From assembly GCF_030408615.1 (NCBI RefSeq), contig NZ_CP047187.1:1736001-1800000 (forward strand): a DNA stretch of 64,000 nucleotides, read 5' to 3'. The first letter of the stretch is position 1, and each line of letters starts with the position of its first letter. The position numbers and the translations under genes are program-made. The notes beneath the pieces were generated by a model. It saw nothing but the letters and a program-made list of their open reading frames with translations, was not told the DNA's origin and ran no database searches. The DNA comes from Corynebacterium bovis DSM 20582 = CIP 54.80. GTDB lineage: Bacteria > Actinomycetota > Actinomycetes > Mycobacteriales > Mycobacteriaceae. This document shows positions 1 to 7,573 of the stretch, piece after piece.

Positions 1-498
1 GAGCGCCCGGCCGGTCGGCGTCGGATCTACTCCTCGGCCGGGTACGAGATCCTCGCCGACCTCATCGCGACGACCGGCATCCCCTTCGCCGGGTACGTGC
101 GGGAGGCGGTGTGCGCGCCGTTGGGGGTCGAGATGGACCTGGGGGGTTCGGCCGGTCACGGTTTCCGCGCCTCCCTCCGCGCGGTGACGACGCTGACCTG
201 CGAGTTCCTCGCCCCGACCCTGGTGTCGGCCCGGACGTGGGAGGAGGCGTTGAGCCCGCAGTTCCCGGAGCTCGACGGGATCGTGCCGGGTTACGGGCGG
301 CAGACGCCGTGCCCGTGGGGCCTCGGCCCGGAGCTGCGGGGCGGGAAGTCCCCGCACTGGACGGGCGGGTCGATGCCGGCGGACGTCGCCGGACACTTCG
401 GGCAGTCCGGGACGTTCGTGTGGTTCCACCGTGACAGCGGCCGGGCGGCGGTCGTGCTGACGGACCGGGACTTCGGTGACTGGGCGAAGGAGCGGTGA
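1..498 (+). CDS. Serine hydrolase, beta-lactamase class C / EstB-like family, C-terminal part
   Basis: The frame is open from the first base to a TGA at 496-498, so the N-terminal half lies outside the window. The visible 165 residues begin near a YSSAGYE segment, which matches the Tyr-x-Asn-like second motif of class C beta-lactamase/EstB hydrolases with Ser where Asn is usual. Near the end HFGQSG occupies the place of the KTG/HTG third motif, followed by the usual strand. The catalytic SxxK motif would be upstream and cannot be seen. Family members are penicillin-binding-protein-like esterases or peptidases; the substrate cannot be inferred. No membrane segment is visible in this part. Confidence 0.75.
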   Translation, partial: ERPAGRRRIYSSAGYEILADLIATTGIPFAGYVREAVCAPLGVEMDLGGSAGHGFRASLRAVTTLTCEFLAPTLVSARTWEEALSPQFPELDGIVPGYGRQTPCPWGLGPELRGGKSPHWTGGSMPADVAGHFGQSGTFVWFHRDSGRAAVVLTDRDFGDWAKER

Positions 499-700
499 GC
501 GCCAGTCAACGACGCGCTATGGGCGGCGGGCGACGGGCGCTGACGCCGTGACGCCGCCGGGGGGCGGGGAGCGGCCGGGGGACGTGACGGGCGATGTGAC
601 GGGCGCCGGAGCCACCGGGGCGGCACCGCCGCCGGGGGCGGGTCAGGGGTACCGGGGACGACGCCCCCACCGCACCTGTGTTCGACCCCGTTCAGGGGGC

Positions 701-725
701 CTGTCCGGGGCGCGGACTAGGTTCA
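701..725 (+). promoter_or_regulatory. Upstream element CTGTCC-N10-CTAGGTTCA (copy 1)
   Basis: CTGTCC at 701-706 and CTAGGTTCA at 717-725 are separated by 10 nt. The same pair with identical spacing occurs at 1415-1439, before the next gene. TAGGTT could be a -10 box, giving a leader of about 65-70 nt for the gene at 796, but CTGTCC is too close to be a standard -35. The rest of 499-795 is GC-rich with no supported gene. Confidence 0.5.
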
Positions 726-795
726 GTGCCGATCCGGAACCGCCGCGCGGGGCCGGAGCTCCGCCCCACACGGACACGACAGGCAGGACCCCTCG

Positions 796-1434
796 ATGAC
801 CCCACACACCTCCGGCCCGGACTCCACCCCGGACCGCCTCTCACCCGCCGATCCGGTGCCCACTCCCGGTGTGACGCCTCCGCTCTCCGCGTCCCCCGCG
901 GTTCCGCCCCTCCCCCAGGGCCCGGCGTCCGGGCCTGTGGAGGCCGGGCCCGTCGGCCGGGTTCCGCGCAGCGAGCGGCCCCTGACGCGCGTGCGGTCCA
1001 CGGTCGTCCAGTGGATCGGCGTCGCGTTCGGCGTGCTCATCCTCCTGGGCGCGACGGGCCGGCTGACCGCCGCTCCTGTCCAGGCACTGGCGACGGCCCT
1101 CCTCGCCTTCGCGGTCATCCTCCCCTTCGCGTGGACGATCCGGTGCCGGCACCGGGACCGCAGGGCCTTCCTCGCCTGGACGCAGGAGATCGAGACCACG
1201 CGCAGGATCGCGCCGTACCTCACCGACGCCGACAGGTCGCTGCTCCAGGGGTTCGACGACATTCCCGCGCCGCGGCCGGTGCCCCGGCGGTGGCCTGCCG
1301 TGGCGGCGGTGACGCTGGGCCTGGTCATCGTGGCCATGCTCCTCGCACCGCCGGAGCCCCGGCCCGACGCGTCGGGGACGGCGCCGGCCCCGGCGTCTCA
1401 CCCGAACGGGGGCACTGTCCCGGCCGGGCGCTAG
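796..1434 (+). CDS. Hypothetical membrane protein, three TM segments
   Basis: A 212-residue protein not recognised by family. The first 60 residues are Pro/Ser-rich and probably disordered. Hydrophobic segments lie at about residues 70-88, 95-115 and 166-183; between the second and third is a charged loop (about 116-165), and the tail is Pro/Ala-rich. The ATG follows an AGGCAGGA ribosome site at 781-788. The neighbour at 1501 has the same architecture (proline-rich head, then TM segments) and the same upstream element, so the two look like a pair. The TAG stop lies inside the second copy of that element, so the next gene's control region starts inside this reading frame. Confidence 0.6.
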   Translation: MTPHTSGPDSTPDRLSPADPVPTPGVTPPLSASPAVPPLPQGPASGPVEAGPVGRVPRSERPLTRVRSTVVQWIGVAFGVLILLGATGRLTAAPVQALATALLAFAVILPFAWTIRCRHRDRRAFLAWTQEIETTRRIAPYLTDADRSLLQGFDDIPAPRPVPRRWPAVAAVTLGLVIVAMLLAPPEPRPDASGTAPAPASHPNGGTVPAGR

Positions 1435-1439
1435 ATTCA
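1415..1439 (+). promoter_or_regulatory. Upstream element CTGTCC-N10-CTAGATTCA (copy 2)
   Basis: CTGTCC at 1415-1420 and CTAGATTCA at 1431-1439 repeat the arrangement at 701-725 with identical spacing; each copy is also preceded by GGGGGC. It overlaps the stop codon of the upstream gene and lies 62 nt before the start of the next. Direct inspection shows the match; a promoter or regulator site is inference. Confidence 0.5.
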
Positions 1440-1500
1440 ACGCTGCGTGACGGATGACGTCACCGTCGCCCGCCCGGGCACCCGCAGAGAAAGTCGCCCG

Positions 1501-1851
1501 ATGCCCACCTTCACGATTCCCCCCGCCTCCCCGGACCCCGACCTCGGACCCGGTGGCGTCACCGGCAGCGTCGTCCCTGCCCACACCGCCCCCGGCCGGG
1601 CCGGGTCCGCCGCACCCGCCGACCCCGCGACCGCACCCGGCGCGACCCCGGACCGCACGGCCCGCGTCCTGCCGTTCGCGCTGGTGGCGCTGCCGACGCT
1701 CAGCATCCTCGCCACGGTGCTCTTCGCCGTCACGGGAACGTCGCCGTCCCCGACGGCGGTCATGGCGGTCATCGGCTGCCCGGTCGTCGTGCTCCTCGCG
1801 GTCATCGCCGCCGGGGTGCGGCAGCTCGCCGCCGACCGACATACCCCGTAA
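1501..1851 (+). CDS. Hypothetical small membrane protein, two TM segments
   Basis: A 116-residue protein with a Pro/Ala-rich N-terminal half (about 55 residues) followed by two hydrophobic stretches (about 58-78 and 86-106). I prefer ATG 1501, preceded by GAGAAAG at 1487-1493, over an in-frame GTG at 1447, which has no good ribosome site and would sit almost on the upstream -10-like element. No family is recognised. It resembles the preceding gene in layout and in its upstream motif, suggesting an old duplication or shared control. Confidence 0.5.
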   Translation: MPTFTIPPASPDPDLGPGGVTGSVVPAHTAPGRAGSAAPADPATAPGATPDRTARVLPFALVALPTLSILATVLFAVTGTSPSPTAVMAVIGCPVVVLLAVIAAGVRQLAADRHTP

Positions 1852-1858
1852 CAGCCGG

Positions 1859-2851
1859 TCAGGGCAGCGCGCCCGCGATCCGGCGCGCGACGAACGCCGA
1901 TCCGGCACGTGAGGGGTGGAACATCATGTGGTAGTCGGGCGTGGTCGTGTCGACGACCCCGGCAACCCATCGCCGGGCGTCCGGCGCACAGGAGTGGTGG
2001 TCGGCCGACCCGTCGCGCACCTCCACGTACGTCGCCCCGATCTCGCGGGCGGCGTCGACCTGATTCGCGCGGTTCCAGTTCTCCACGTCCCGCAGCAGCG
2101 GCAGGGGAAAACCCACCGGCCGATCGGGCACGACGTTCACGGCGCAGTAGACCGCCGTGACCGGGTCGGCGACGGTGAGCTGGCCGGGCACGATGATCCG
2201 CGCCCCGGGGGCGACGGCGCGGACACGGTCAGCCGCGGCATGCATGTCCGCGAGGTAGGCGTCCCGGACGGCACGGGGGTCGAGGATGTCGACCCCGTCG
2301 AGCGCACCGTAGGGGCCGTAGTTGTTCATGCCCGCCGCGAGGACGACAGCGCGGGTACCCGGGTGGATGTCCCCGGCGGCGATGGCCCGGTCGATGCGGT
2401 GCAGTGACCCGCGGGATGTCTGCGCCGTGCACGACCAGTCGGCCACGGGCACGCCGGTGAGGTCCGCGAGCTGACGCGGTGCGTTGTCCGGCGACTGGAG
2501 GCACCCCTCCCGGGAGGGGTAGCCGTCGAAGACCAGGGGGTTGATGTCCCGGGTGAGGTTCCGGGTCTGGTCCGGGTTCGCGGTGAAGGAGTCTCCGAGG
2601 TAGACGACGTTGCCCTCCGGTTCAGCATCGGCGGACGTCGTCGCGGGGCCGAGCGCCACGGTCACCGCGGCGAGGCCGACCGCCGCGGCGGCGACGGCGC
2701 CGGCCCACCCGACCCGGCCGCCGGCGGGTGGACGTCGGTGGCGCGGTCGGGACGCGCGCTCCCGGTGGCGCGGTCGGGACGCGCGCTCCCGGTGGGGCGC
2801 GGAGGGCTCGGCCGCCCGGTGGTGGCTGTCGACGGGACGGGGCGTGGTCAT
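1859..2851 (-). CDS. Exported SGNH/GDSL-family hydrolase
   Basis: A 330-residue protein with a basic N-terminus, a hydrophobic signal or anchor (about residues 45-65) and an SGNH hydrolase domain. Block I is GDSFTANPD with the catalytic Ser, block III is GMNNYG, and block V is the FHPSRAG segment with the catalytic His near the C-terminus. Four Cys in the domain fit an extracytoplasmic, disulfide-bonded protein. Relatives are lipases, esterases or acyl-transfer enzymes of the cell envelope; the substrate is unknown. The start at 2851 is chosen because GAGGAGA lies just upstream; a longer frame to 2965 has no such signal. The pre-signal region carries a 27-bp tandem duplication (HRERASRPR repeated), a likely recent expansion. 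Confidence 0.8.
   Translation of the reverse strand: MTTPRPVDSHHRAAEPSAPHRERASRPRHRERASRPRHRRPPAGGRVGWAGAVAAAAVGLAAVTVALGPATTSADAEPEGNVVYLGDSFTANPDQTRNLTRDINPLVFDGYPSREGCLQSPDNAPRQLADLTGVPVADWSCTAQTSRGSLHRIDRAIAAGDIHPGTRAVVLAAGMNNYGPYGALDGVDILDPRAVRDAYLADMHAAADRVRAVAPGARIIVPGQLTVADPVTAVYCAVNVVPDRPVGFPLPLLRDVENWNRANQVDAAREIGATYVEVRDGSADHHSCAPDARRWVAGVVDTTTPDYHMMFHPSRAGSAFVARRIAGALP
2737..2790. repeat. 27-bp tandem duplication inside the SGNH hydrolase N-terminus
   Basis: Units 2737-2763 and 2764-2790 are identical; the following bases begin a third, degenerate copy. In frame the repeat gives two copies of an Arg-rich 9-residue unit before the signal segment. Confidence 0.9.
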
Positions 2852-2963
2852 GGTGGGGTCTCCTCTGCACGTCGGTGACGTCGCCCGTGGTTGTCGGGGA
2901 CTGCACCGCCGCGTCGCCCACCGGCCGCCGGGACCGCTGCGCCGGCCACCGGCTTCACACGTC

Positions 2964-2978
2964 ATGAATACAATTCAT
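2964..2978. promoter_or_regulatory. AT-rich palindrome ATGAAT-ACA-ATTCAT
   Basis: A perfect 6+6 inverted repeat with a 3-nt centre in an unusually AT-rich island (about 2960-3065) of a very GC-rich window. The island also holds TATTAATA and lies between the SGNH hydrolase (transcribed leftward) and a tRNA. It looks like a promoter/operator region for the hydrolase; the bound factor is unknown. The remainder of 2852-3159 shows no gene. Confidence 0.4.
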
Positions 2979-3159
2979 TACTGACGATAACCCCACCACA
3001 GATATCGCACAACCGTATTAATAATGCAGCCGCCAGCTGCCCGGCCTGGCCATACACTATGAAGCTCCCGTTGCCCGGACCCGGCACCTCGCCGGGACGC
3101 CCCCTCGGCGTCCGTCGCTGTCCCGGTGCCACCCGGACACAGATCCCCCGTCGCTCGAG

Positions 3160-3233
3160 TGGGCCCAGCGGGGCTCGAACCCGCGACCAACGGATTATGA
3201 GTCCGCGGCTCTAACCGACTGAGCTATAGGCCC
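3160..3233 (-). tRNA. tRNA with CAT anticodon, probably tRNA-Ile2 (lysidine type)
   Basis: On the minus strand a 74-nt cloverleaf runs from GGGCCTA (acceptor, 3227-3233) to TGGGCCC plus discriminator A. The anticodon loop is CTCATAA on a 5-bp stem (one G-T pair), and the T arm is GCGGG-TTCGAAC-CCCGC. CCA is not encoded. CAT could be elongator Met or Ile2. Acceptor pairs C4-G69 and C5-G68 are, as I recall, the features TilS uses to pick tRNA-Ile2, and the arms resemble E. coli ileX. It lacks initiator hallmarks: the first pair is G-C and there is no GGG/CCC anticodon stem. Confidence 0.85.
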
Positions 3234-3439
3234 GTGGTCGATCATTTAACCACATTGACCACGTGCCTCCGGAGCGCCCCCGGGCCCGGAATCCACCCCT
3301 CTCCGCCGGCCGCGGGCACCCCGCGGGCGCTCCCCCGGGCGCCCGTCGGGACACCGCCGGCACCGGCCCCCGGGCGGGCCCCGGGGCACCCCTCCCGACG
3401 GTCCCGCGGACGCCCGGATTCGGCCCGCGACCAGCCAAT

Positions 3440-3469
3440 TTGCTTAGTCTTCGAGCTGCTCTGTAAGCT
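3440..3469 (+). promoter_or_regulatory. Promoter of tRNA-Asn
   Basis: TTGCTT (3440-3445), an 18-nt spacer and TAAGCT (3464-3469) form a plausible SigA promoter about 33 nt upstream of the mature tRNA-Asn 5' end. The flanking DNA is visibly less GC-rich than the rest of the tRNA-tRNA gap. Confidence 0.55.
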
Positions 3470-3502
3470 GTGGTCTCGTTCGACGCACTACGCGCACGAC
3501 AT

Positions 3503-3577
3503 TCCCCCGTAGCTCAATGGCAGAGCATTCGACTGTTAATCGAAGGGTTACTGGTTCGAGTCCAGTCGGGGGAGCCA
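3503..3577 (+). tRNA. tRNA-Asn (GTT)
   Basis: Acceptor TCCCCCG (3503-3509) pairs with CGGGGGA (3567-3573); discriminator G and an encoded CCA follow (to 3577). The anticodon stem-loop is TTCGA-CTGTTAA-TCGAA, so the anticodon is GTT (Asn). The T arm CTGGTTCGAGTCCAG is canonical. An intrinsic terminator follows at once. Confidence 0.97.
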
Positions 3578-3581
3578 CGGA

Positions 3582-3611
3582 AGACCCGCTGACCCCAGCG
3601 GGTCTTTTTTT
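3582..3611 (+). terminator. Intrinsic terminator after tRNA-Asn
   Basis: AGACCCGCT (3582-3590), a 6-nt loop and AGCGGGTCT (3597-3605) form a perfect 9-bp hairpin whose 3' arm runs directly into a T tract (3605-3611). Confidence 0.93.
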
Positions 3612-3666
3612 GTACCCCGGTCGCGCCCCGGGGTGAGCGCCCGGCCAGACCCCGGTCACGCCCCCG

Positions 3667-4659
3667 TCACGTCCGCCGCGCCGCCCGCCACGTCCGTCCC
3701 GCCCACAGCACGATGAGGACCACCCACACGGGGACGATGAACGGCCAGGTGTACGTCGGCACCGGAAGATGGACCATCAGACCGGCCGTGGCCTGCGACA
3801 ACAGCAACCCCACGACAGCGGCCGCGACGCGCACCCACAACGGCCCGGTGACGAAGACGGCTCCGAGGGCGATCGTCACGAGCACCCCCGAATACCCCAG
3901 CAGACCGTGGATGAGCTTGTCCGGGTCCTGGCCCGTCGCGAGCCCGAACAGGTACTCCCCCACGGCCCCGAGCAGCGCCGCGAGCCCGATCCTCCACGAC
4001 GCCACGGCGAGCCCGACAAGCACGAGCACCCCGGTGAGGGGGTCGTCGACGAGCATGACCTCCGACACGTTGCCGAGCACGGCCTCGACCGCCTCCGTGA
4101 CCGCGCCCCCGGCGGGCAGCGGCGGCACCGGCTCCGGCGGCACGTACTGCGCACCGAGCACCGCGAACAGCCCCGACGCCACACAGAACGGGGCGGTGAG
4201 CACCGGCAGCCCCGGCTCCCGGATCCCCGGCGCCGCGAACAGCTGGGTGAGCAGCCGCGTGACCACGACACCGGCGAGTGCACCGAGGACGGTGGCGACG
4301 ACGGCCGCCTCCGTCTCCTGCCACGTCATCCAGCAGGCGACCCCGATGAGCGCCCCGTTGTACCCGGCGAGCCCCTGGCGGATCCCCTGCCACTCCCCGG
4401 GCCCCGGGCAGGCCGTGACGTCCCGGCCGCCGCGACGGCCGGGGAACCGGTCGCCGACGGTCGCGACGAGCGCCACGACGGAGCCGAGGACCGCCATGGC
4501 CGCGCCCGGCCGTGTCGCATGGGCCAGGCCGACGAGGATGAGCAGGCCGCACCACGGTCCACCGGCGAGGAAGATCTGCGAGAAGCCGTTGAGGACGGTC
4601 GCCGGGACACCCCGGACCCCACGCCGCACGGCCGCCATTGACACCGCTGAGCTATTCAC
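3667..4659 (-). CDS. Urea transporter (UT family channel)
   Basis: A 330-residue, highly hydrophobic protein with the internal two-fold repeat of UT-family urea channels. The first half carries NGFSQIFLAGGPWCGLLILVG (about 24-44) and GYNGALIGVA (about 99-108); the second has GYSGVLVTIALG (about 265). These glycine-rich helices line the selectivity filter in the family. The expected function is passive, channel-like urea uptake across the inner membrane. The GTG start at 4659 is the longest option; an ATG at 4638 is the alternative, and GGGAGG upstream is rather far from both. No urease genes are in view. It is divergent from the amidohydrolase at 4898, sharing a 238-bp region that may regulate both. 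Confidence 0.88.
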   Translation of the reverse strand: MNSSAVSMAAVRRGVRGVPATVLNGFSQIFLAGGPWCGLLILVGLAHATRPGAAMAVLGSVVALVATVGDRFPGRRGGRDVTACPGPGEWQGIRQGLAGYNGALIGVACWMTWQETEAAVVATVLGALAGVVVTRLLTQLFAAPGIREPGLPVLTAPFCVASGLFAVLGAQYVPPEPVPPLPAGGAVTEAVEAVLGNVSEVMLVDDPLTGVLVLVGLAVASWRIGLAALLGAVGEYLFGLATGQDPDKLIHGLLGYSGVLVTIALGAVFVTGPLWVRVAAAVVGLLLSQATAGLMVHLPVPTYTWPFIVPVWVVLIVLWAGRTWRAARRT

Positions 4660-4897
4660 GTGGCATGACTGTACGCCTCCCGGGGCCGGCCCTCACCCGG
4701 CGTCCCCGGGCCGCAGCCGACGTTCCGCCGGGTGCTGCCGTGACGATTCACGGCGTCTCACGCCCGACTGATGACGGATAGCTGCATCATTCCGGATATT
4801 TCGTCGATGTGGTGCGTTTAGTGGCTGCCGTCGACCGGGAGCGGCTTGACTCGGACACGGCACCACGAACTGACACGGTCAGGACCAGGAGGACGAG

Positions 4898-5917
4898 ATG
4901 ACAGCATCAGCAGACCACGGCACCGACGCCCGGCTGACCAGCCTCGAGGGCAAGGTCGTCGACAGTCACGCCCACGTCTACCCGGCGCGCTACCTCGACG
5001 AACTCGAGCGGATCGGGGTCTCCCCCGACTCGACGAAGATCGCCCGCAACATGCGCGCAAGCAACGAGGACGAGGACATGGCCGCCCGGCTGCGCATGAT
5101 GGACGACGCCGGCGTCGACGTCCAGGTGCTCTCCGTCACCCCGCAGCTCCCCGCCGTCGGTGACGCCGACGACGCCGCCGCGGCCTGCCGCATGGCCAAC
5201 GACATCTACCGGCAGATCATCGAGGACCACCCGGACCGGTTCATCGCCTACGGCGCGATCCCCTTCGAGCACCCGGACAAGGCCCTCGAGGAGATCGCGT
5301 ACTGCCTCGACGAGCTGGGGTTCGTCGGCATCGCCGTCAACGCCGTCCTCGACGACCCGGCGGCGGCCGTGACCGACGAGCGCTACCGCCCGATCTTCGA
5401 GGAGCTCAACCGGCGCGGCAGCATCCTCTACTTCCACCCGACGGGCCAGAGCGCCCACTGCCGGCCGATGGCGGACCACGGCCTCGCGTGGGTCAACGGC
5501 GCGCCGGTCGAGGACGGCATCGTCACCCTCCAGCTGCTCAAGGCCGACTACCCGCGGACGTACCCCGACCTGCGCTTCCACCTGGCCCACCTGGGCGGCG
5601 ACGTGCCGTTCCTCTCCCAGCGCCTGGAGGACAACTACGAGGACTGGGGCTCCTTCCCCGCCTCCCCCAACGAGATGCTGCGCACGATGTGGTTCGACGC
5701 CGCGAACTTCACTGGAGCCTCCCTGCGCCTGTCCGCCGAGATCCTCGACCCGCGGAAGATCCTCGTCGGGTCGGACTACCCGTACTTCCAGGACGAGAAG
5801 TACACCCGCGCGGTGACGTACATCCGCGACGCCGGGCTGTCCGACGACACGACGGCGGCCATCCTCTCCGGCAACGCGCAGCGGCTCTACGACAGCTCGC
5901 TCCGCCGGGAGCGCTGA
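4898..5917 (+). CDS. Amidohydrolase-family protein (ACMSD/AMD-like metal-dependent hydrolase or decarboxylase)
   Basis: A 339-residue TIM-barrel amidohydrolase-2 protein. Metal ligands are visible: H24 and H26 in DSHAHVYP, H180 in YFHPTG, H228/H231 in HLAHLGGD and D293 in GSDYPYF. This pattern belongs to the group containing aminocarboxymuconate-semialdehyde decarboxylase, gamma-resorcylate decarboxylase and related hydrolases, which cleave C-C bonds or decarboxylate aromatic and ring-opened acids. AGGAGG at 4887-4892 sets the ATG. It starts a co-directional group with a flavin monooxygenase and an FAD-linked oxidase, so a role in aromatic-type acid catabolism is likely, but the substrate is not determined. 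Confidence 0.82.
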   Translation: MTASADHGTDARLTSLEGKVVDSHAHVYPARYLDELERIGVSPDSTKIARNMRASNEDEDMAARLRMMDDAGVDVQVLSVTPQLPAVGDADDAAAACRMANDIYRQIIEDHPDRFIAYGAIPFEHPDKALEEIAYCLDELGFVGIAVNAVLDDPAAAVTDERYRPIFEELNRRGSILYFHPTGQSAHCRPMADHGLAWVNGAPVEDGIVTLQLLKADYPRTYPDLRFHLAHLGGDVPFLSQRLEDNYEDWGSFPASPNEMLRTMWFDAANFTGASLRLSAEILDPRKILVGSDYPYFQDEKYTRAVTYIRDAGLSDDTTAAILSGNAQRLYDSSLRRER

Positions 5918-5964
5918 CCGCCGCACCACCGGCACCAGCGGCGCCACCGCACCAGCGGCGCCCG

Positions 5965-6059
5965 GGACTCCACCACACCACCGACCACCACGCTCCACCA
6001 CACCACCACTCCACCGGCACCACCGGCACCCAGGACTCCACCACACCACCGACCACCAC
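5965..6059. repeat. 27-bp direct repeat in a CACCAC-rich spacer
   Basis: Identical 27-bp copies at 5965-5991 and 6033-6059 lie in the 167-bp gap between the amidohydrolase and the monooxygenase, which is otherwise a low-complexity CACCA series. The start of the downstream frame is also Thr/Ala repetitive, suggesting the array spread into coding DNA. Confidence 0.85.
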
Positions 6060-6084
6060 CATCCCCGACGAAAGGTCACCACCC

Positions 6085-7380
6085 ATGACCACCCCCACCA
6101 CGCCCGGCGCCAGCACCACGCCCGCCACGGATACCGCTGACACCACGAACACCGCTGACACCACGCCCGCCACGGACACGGACGTCGTCGTCGCGGGGGC
6201 CGGCATCGCCGGCCTCACCGCCGCCCTCGCCCTCCACGCCCGGGGCCTCAGCGTCACCGTCCTCGAGGCCGCCCACGAGCTCCGCCCGCTCGGCGTCGGC
6301 ATCAACCTCCAGCCCGCGGCGGCCGAGGCCCTCGCCGACCTCGGCCTGCGCGACCGGCTCGAGGCCGTCGCGATCCCGACCTCGCAGGCGGTCTACCTCA
6401 CGCAGGACGGCACGGAGCTGTCGCGCCGCACGTTCAGCGGCGACGCCCGTCAGTTCTCCGTCCACCGCGGCCGGCTCCAGATGATGCTGCTCGACGCCGT
6501 GACGGAGCGCCTCCCCGAGGGCTCCGTCGTCACCGGGGCCCGGGTGACCGGCGTGAGCGGGGATGCGGAGGGGGTGACCGTCCACACGGGGTCGGCCGGC
6601 GACCACCGGGCGCGGGCGGTGCTCGGGGCCGACGGCGTGCACTCCGCGCTGCGGGCGTCGCTCCACGGCGGGGACGAGCCGTACCTCTGGGAGGGCACGA
6701 CGATGTACCGGGGCACCTGCGACGCCGACTCCCCGTTCCTCGACGGCCGGTCGATGGTCCTCGTCTACGGCGACGACGAACGCCGGTTCCTCGCCTACCC
6801 GATCTCCGCGGAGGCCGCGGCGGCCGGCCGGTCGCTCATCAACTGGGTCGCGATGGTCCCGGACCACGACCCGACCGAGCTCGGCGACGACGGCATCCGC
6901 AACATCCCGACGGACCCGGCGGACGTCGTCCCGGCCTACCGCGGCTGGGGCTTCGACTGGCTCGACATCGAGGGTCTCATCGCCGACTCCTCGGACGTCC
7001 TCACCTACCCGATGGTCGACCGGGAGCCGCTGTCGTCCTGGGGCGAGGGCCGGCTCACCCTCCTCGGGGACGCGGCGCACCCGATGTACCCGATCGGCGC
7101 GAACGGCGGGTCGCAGGCGATCCTCGACGCGGTGTCCGCCGCCGCCCACCTCGCCGGGGACGACGGCCGCCCCGTCGACGACGTGCCCGCCGCCCTCGCC
7201 GCCTACGAGGAGGAGCGCCGCCCCCGCACGACCGAGGTCGTCCTGGCCAACCGCCGCCTCAACGCCACGGAGCGCGGCATCGCCGAGAAGAGCCCCGCCG
7301 AGCTGCGGGACATCGCCCGGTCGGGCCGGTTCCAGGAGATCCAGGAGGCCTACGCCCGCGGGGACTTCGACGCGGTCTAG
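6085..7380 (+). CDS. FAD-dependent aromatic-type monooxygenase (class A flavoprotein, PhzS-like)
   Basis: A 431-residue flavoprotein monooxygenase. After about 30 Thr/Asp-rich residues come the Rossmann GAGIAG motif (38-43), GADGVHSALR with the DG motif (about 181-190) and GDAAHPMYPIGANGGSQAI (about 328-346), which binds the FAD ribityl chain. The MYP-x-GxNGGSQAI form resembles PhzS-type and salicylate-hydroxylase-like enzymes that hydroxylate aromatic acids with NAD(P)H and O2. GAAAGG precedes the ATG at 6085. Its position between an ACMSD-like enzyme and a GlcD-like oxidase supports a degradation pathway; the compound is unknown. Confidence 0.85.
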   Translation: MTTPTTPGASTTPATDTADTTNTADTTPATDTDVVVAGAGIAGLTAALALHARGLSVTVLEAAHELRPLGVGINLQPAAAEALADLGLRDRLEAVAIPTSQAVYLTQDGTELSRRTFSGDARQFSVHRGRLQMMLLDAVTERLPEGSVVTGARVTGVSGDAEGVTVHTGSAGDHRARAVLGADGVHSALRASLHGGDEPYLWEGTTMYRGTCDADSPFLDGRSMVLVYGDDERRFLAYPISAEAAAAGRSLINWVAMVPDHDPTELGDDGIRNIPTDPADVVPAYRGWGFDWLDIEGLIADSSDVLTYPMVDREPLSSWGEGRLTLLGDAAHPMYPIGANGGSQAILDAVSAAAHLAGDDGRPVDDVPAALAAYEEERRPRTTEVVLANRRLNATERGIAEKSPAELRDIARSGRFQEIQEAYARGDFDAV

Positions 7381-7573
7381 GGACGACGCCGCCCTCCCCC
7401 GGCCCACGTCCCCACCCGCCGCCGCCCGTCCCCGGGCCCGCCGCGCCACCACCGGCGACCGCCGCCCCGGACCGCACCGCACCCCGCCTGACCGCCCGCA
7501 CCCCGTACGCACCCCGTACGCGCACCGCACCGCACCCACCCGCACCCACCCGCACCGACCGACCGGAGACCGC

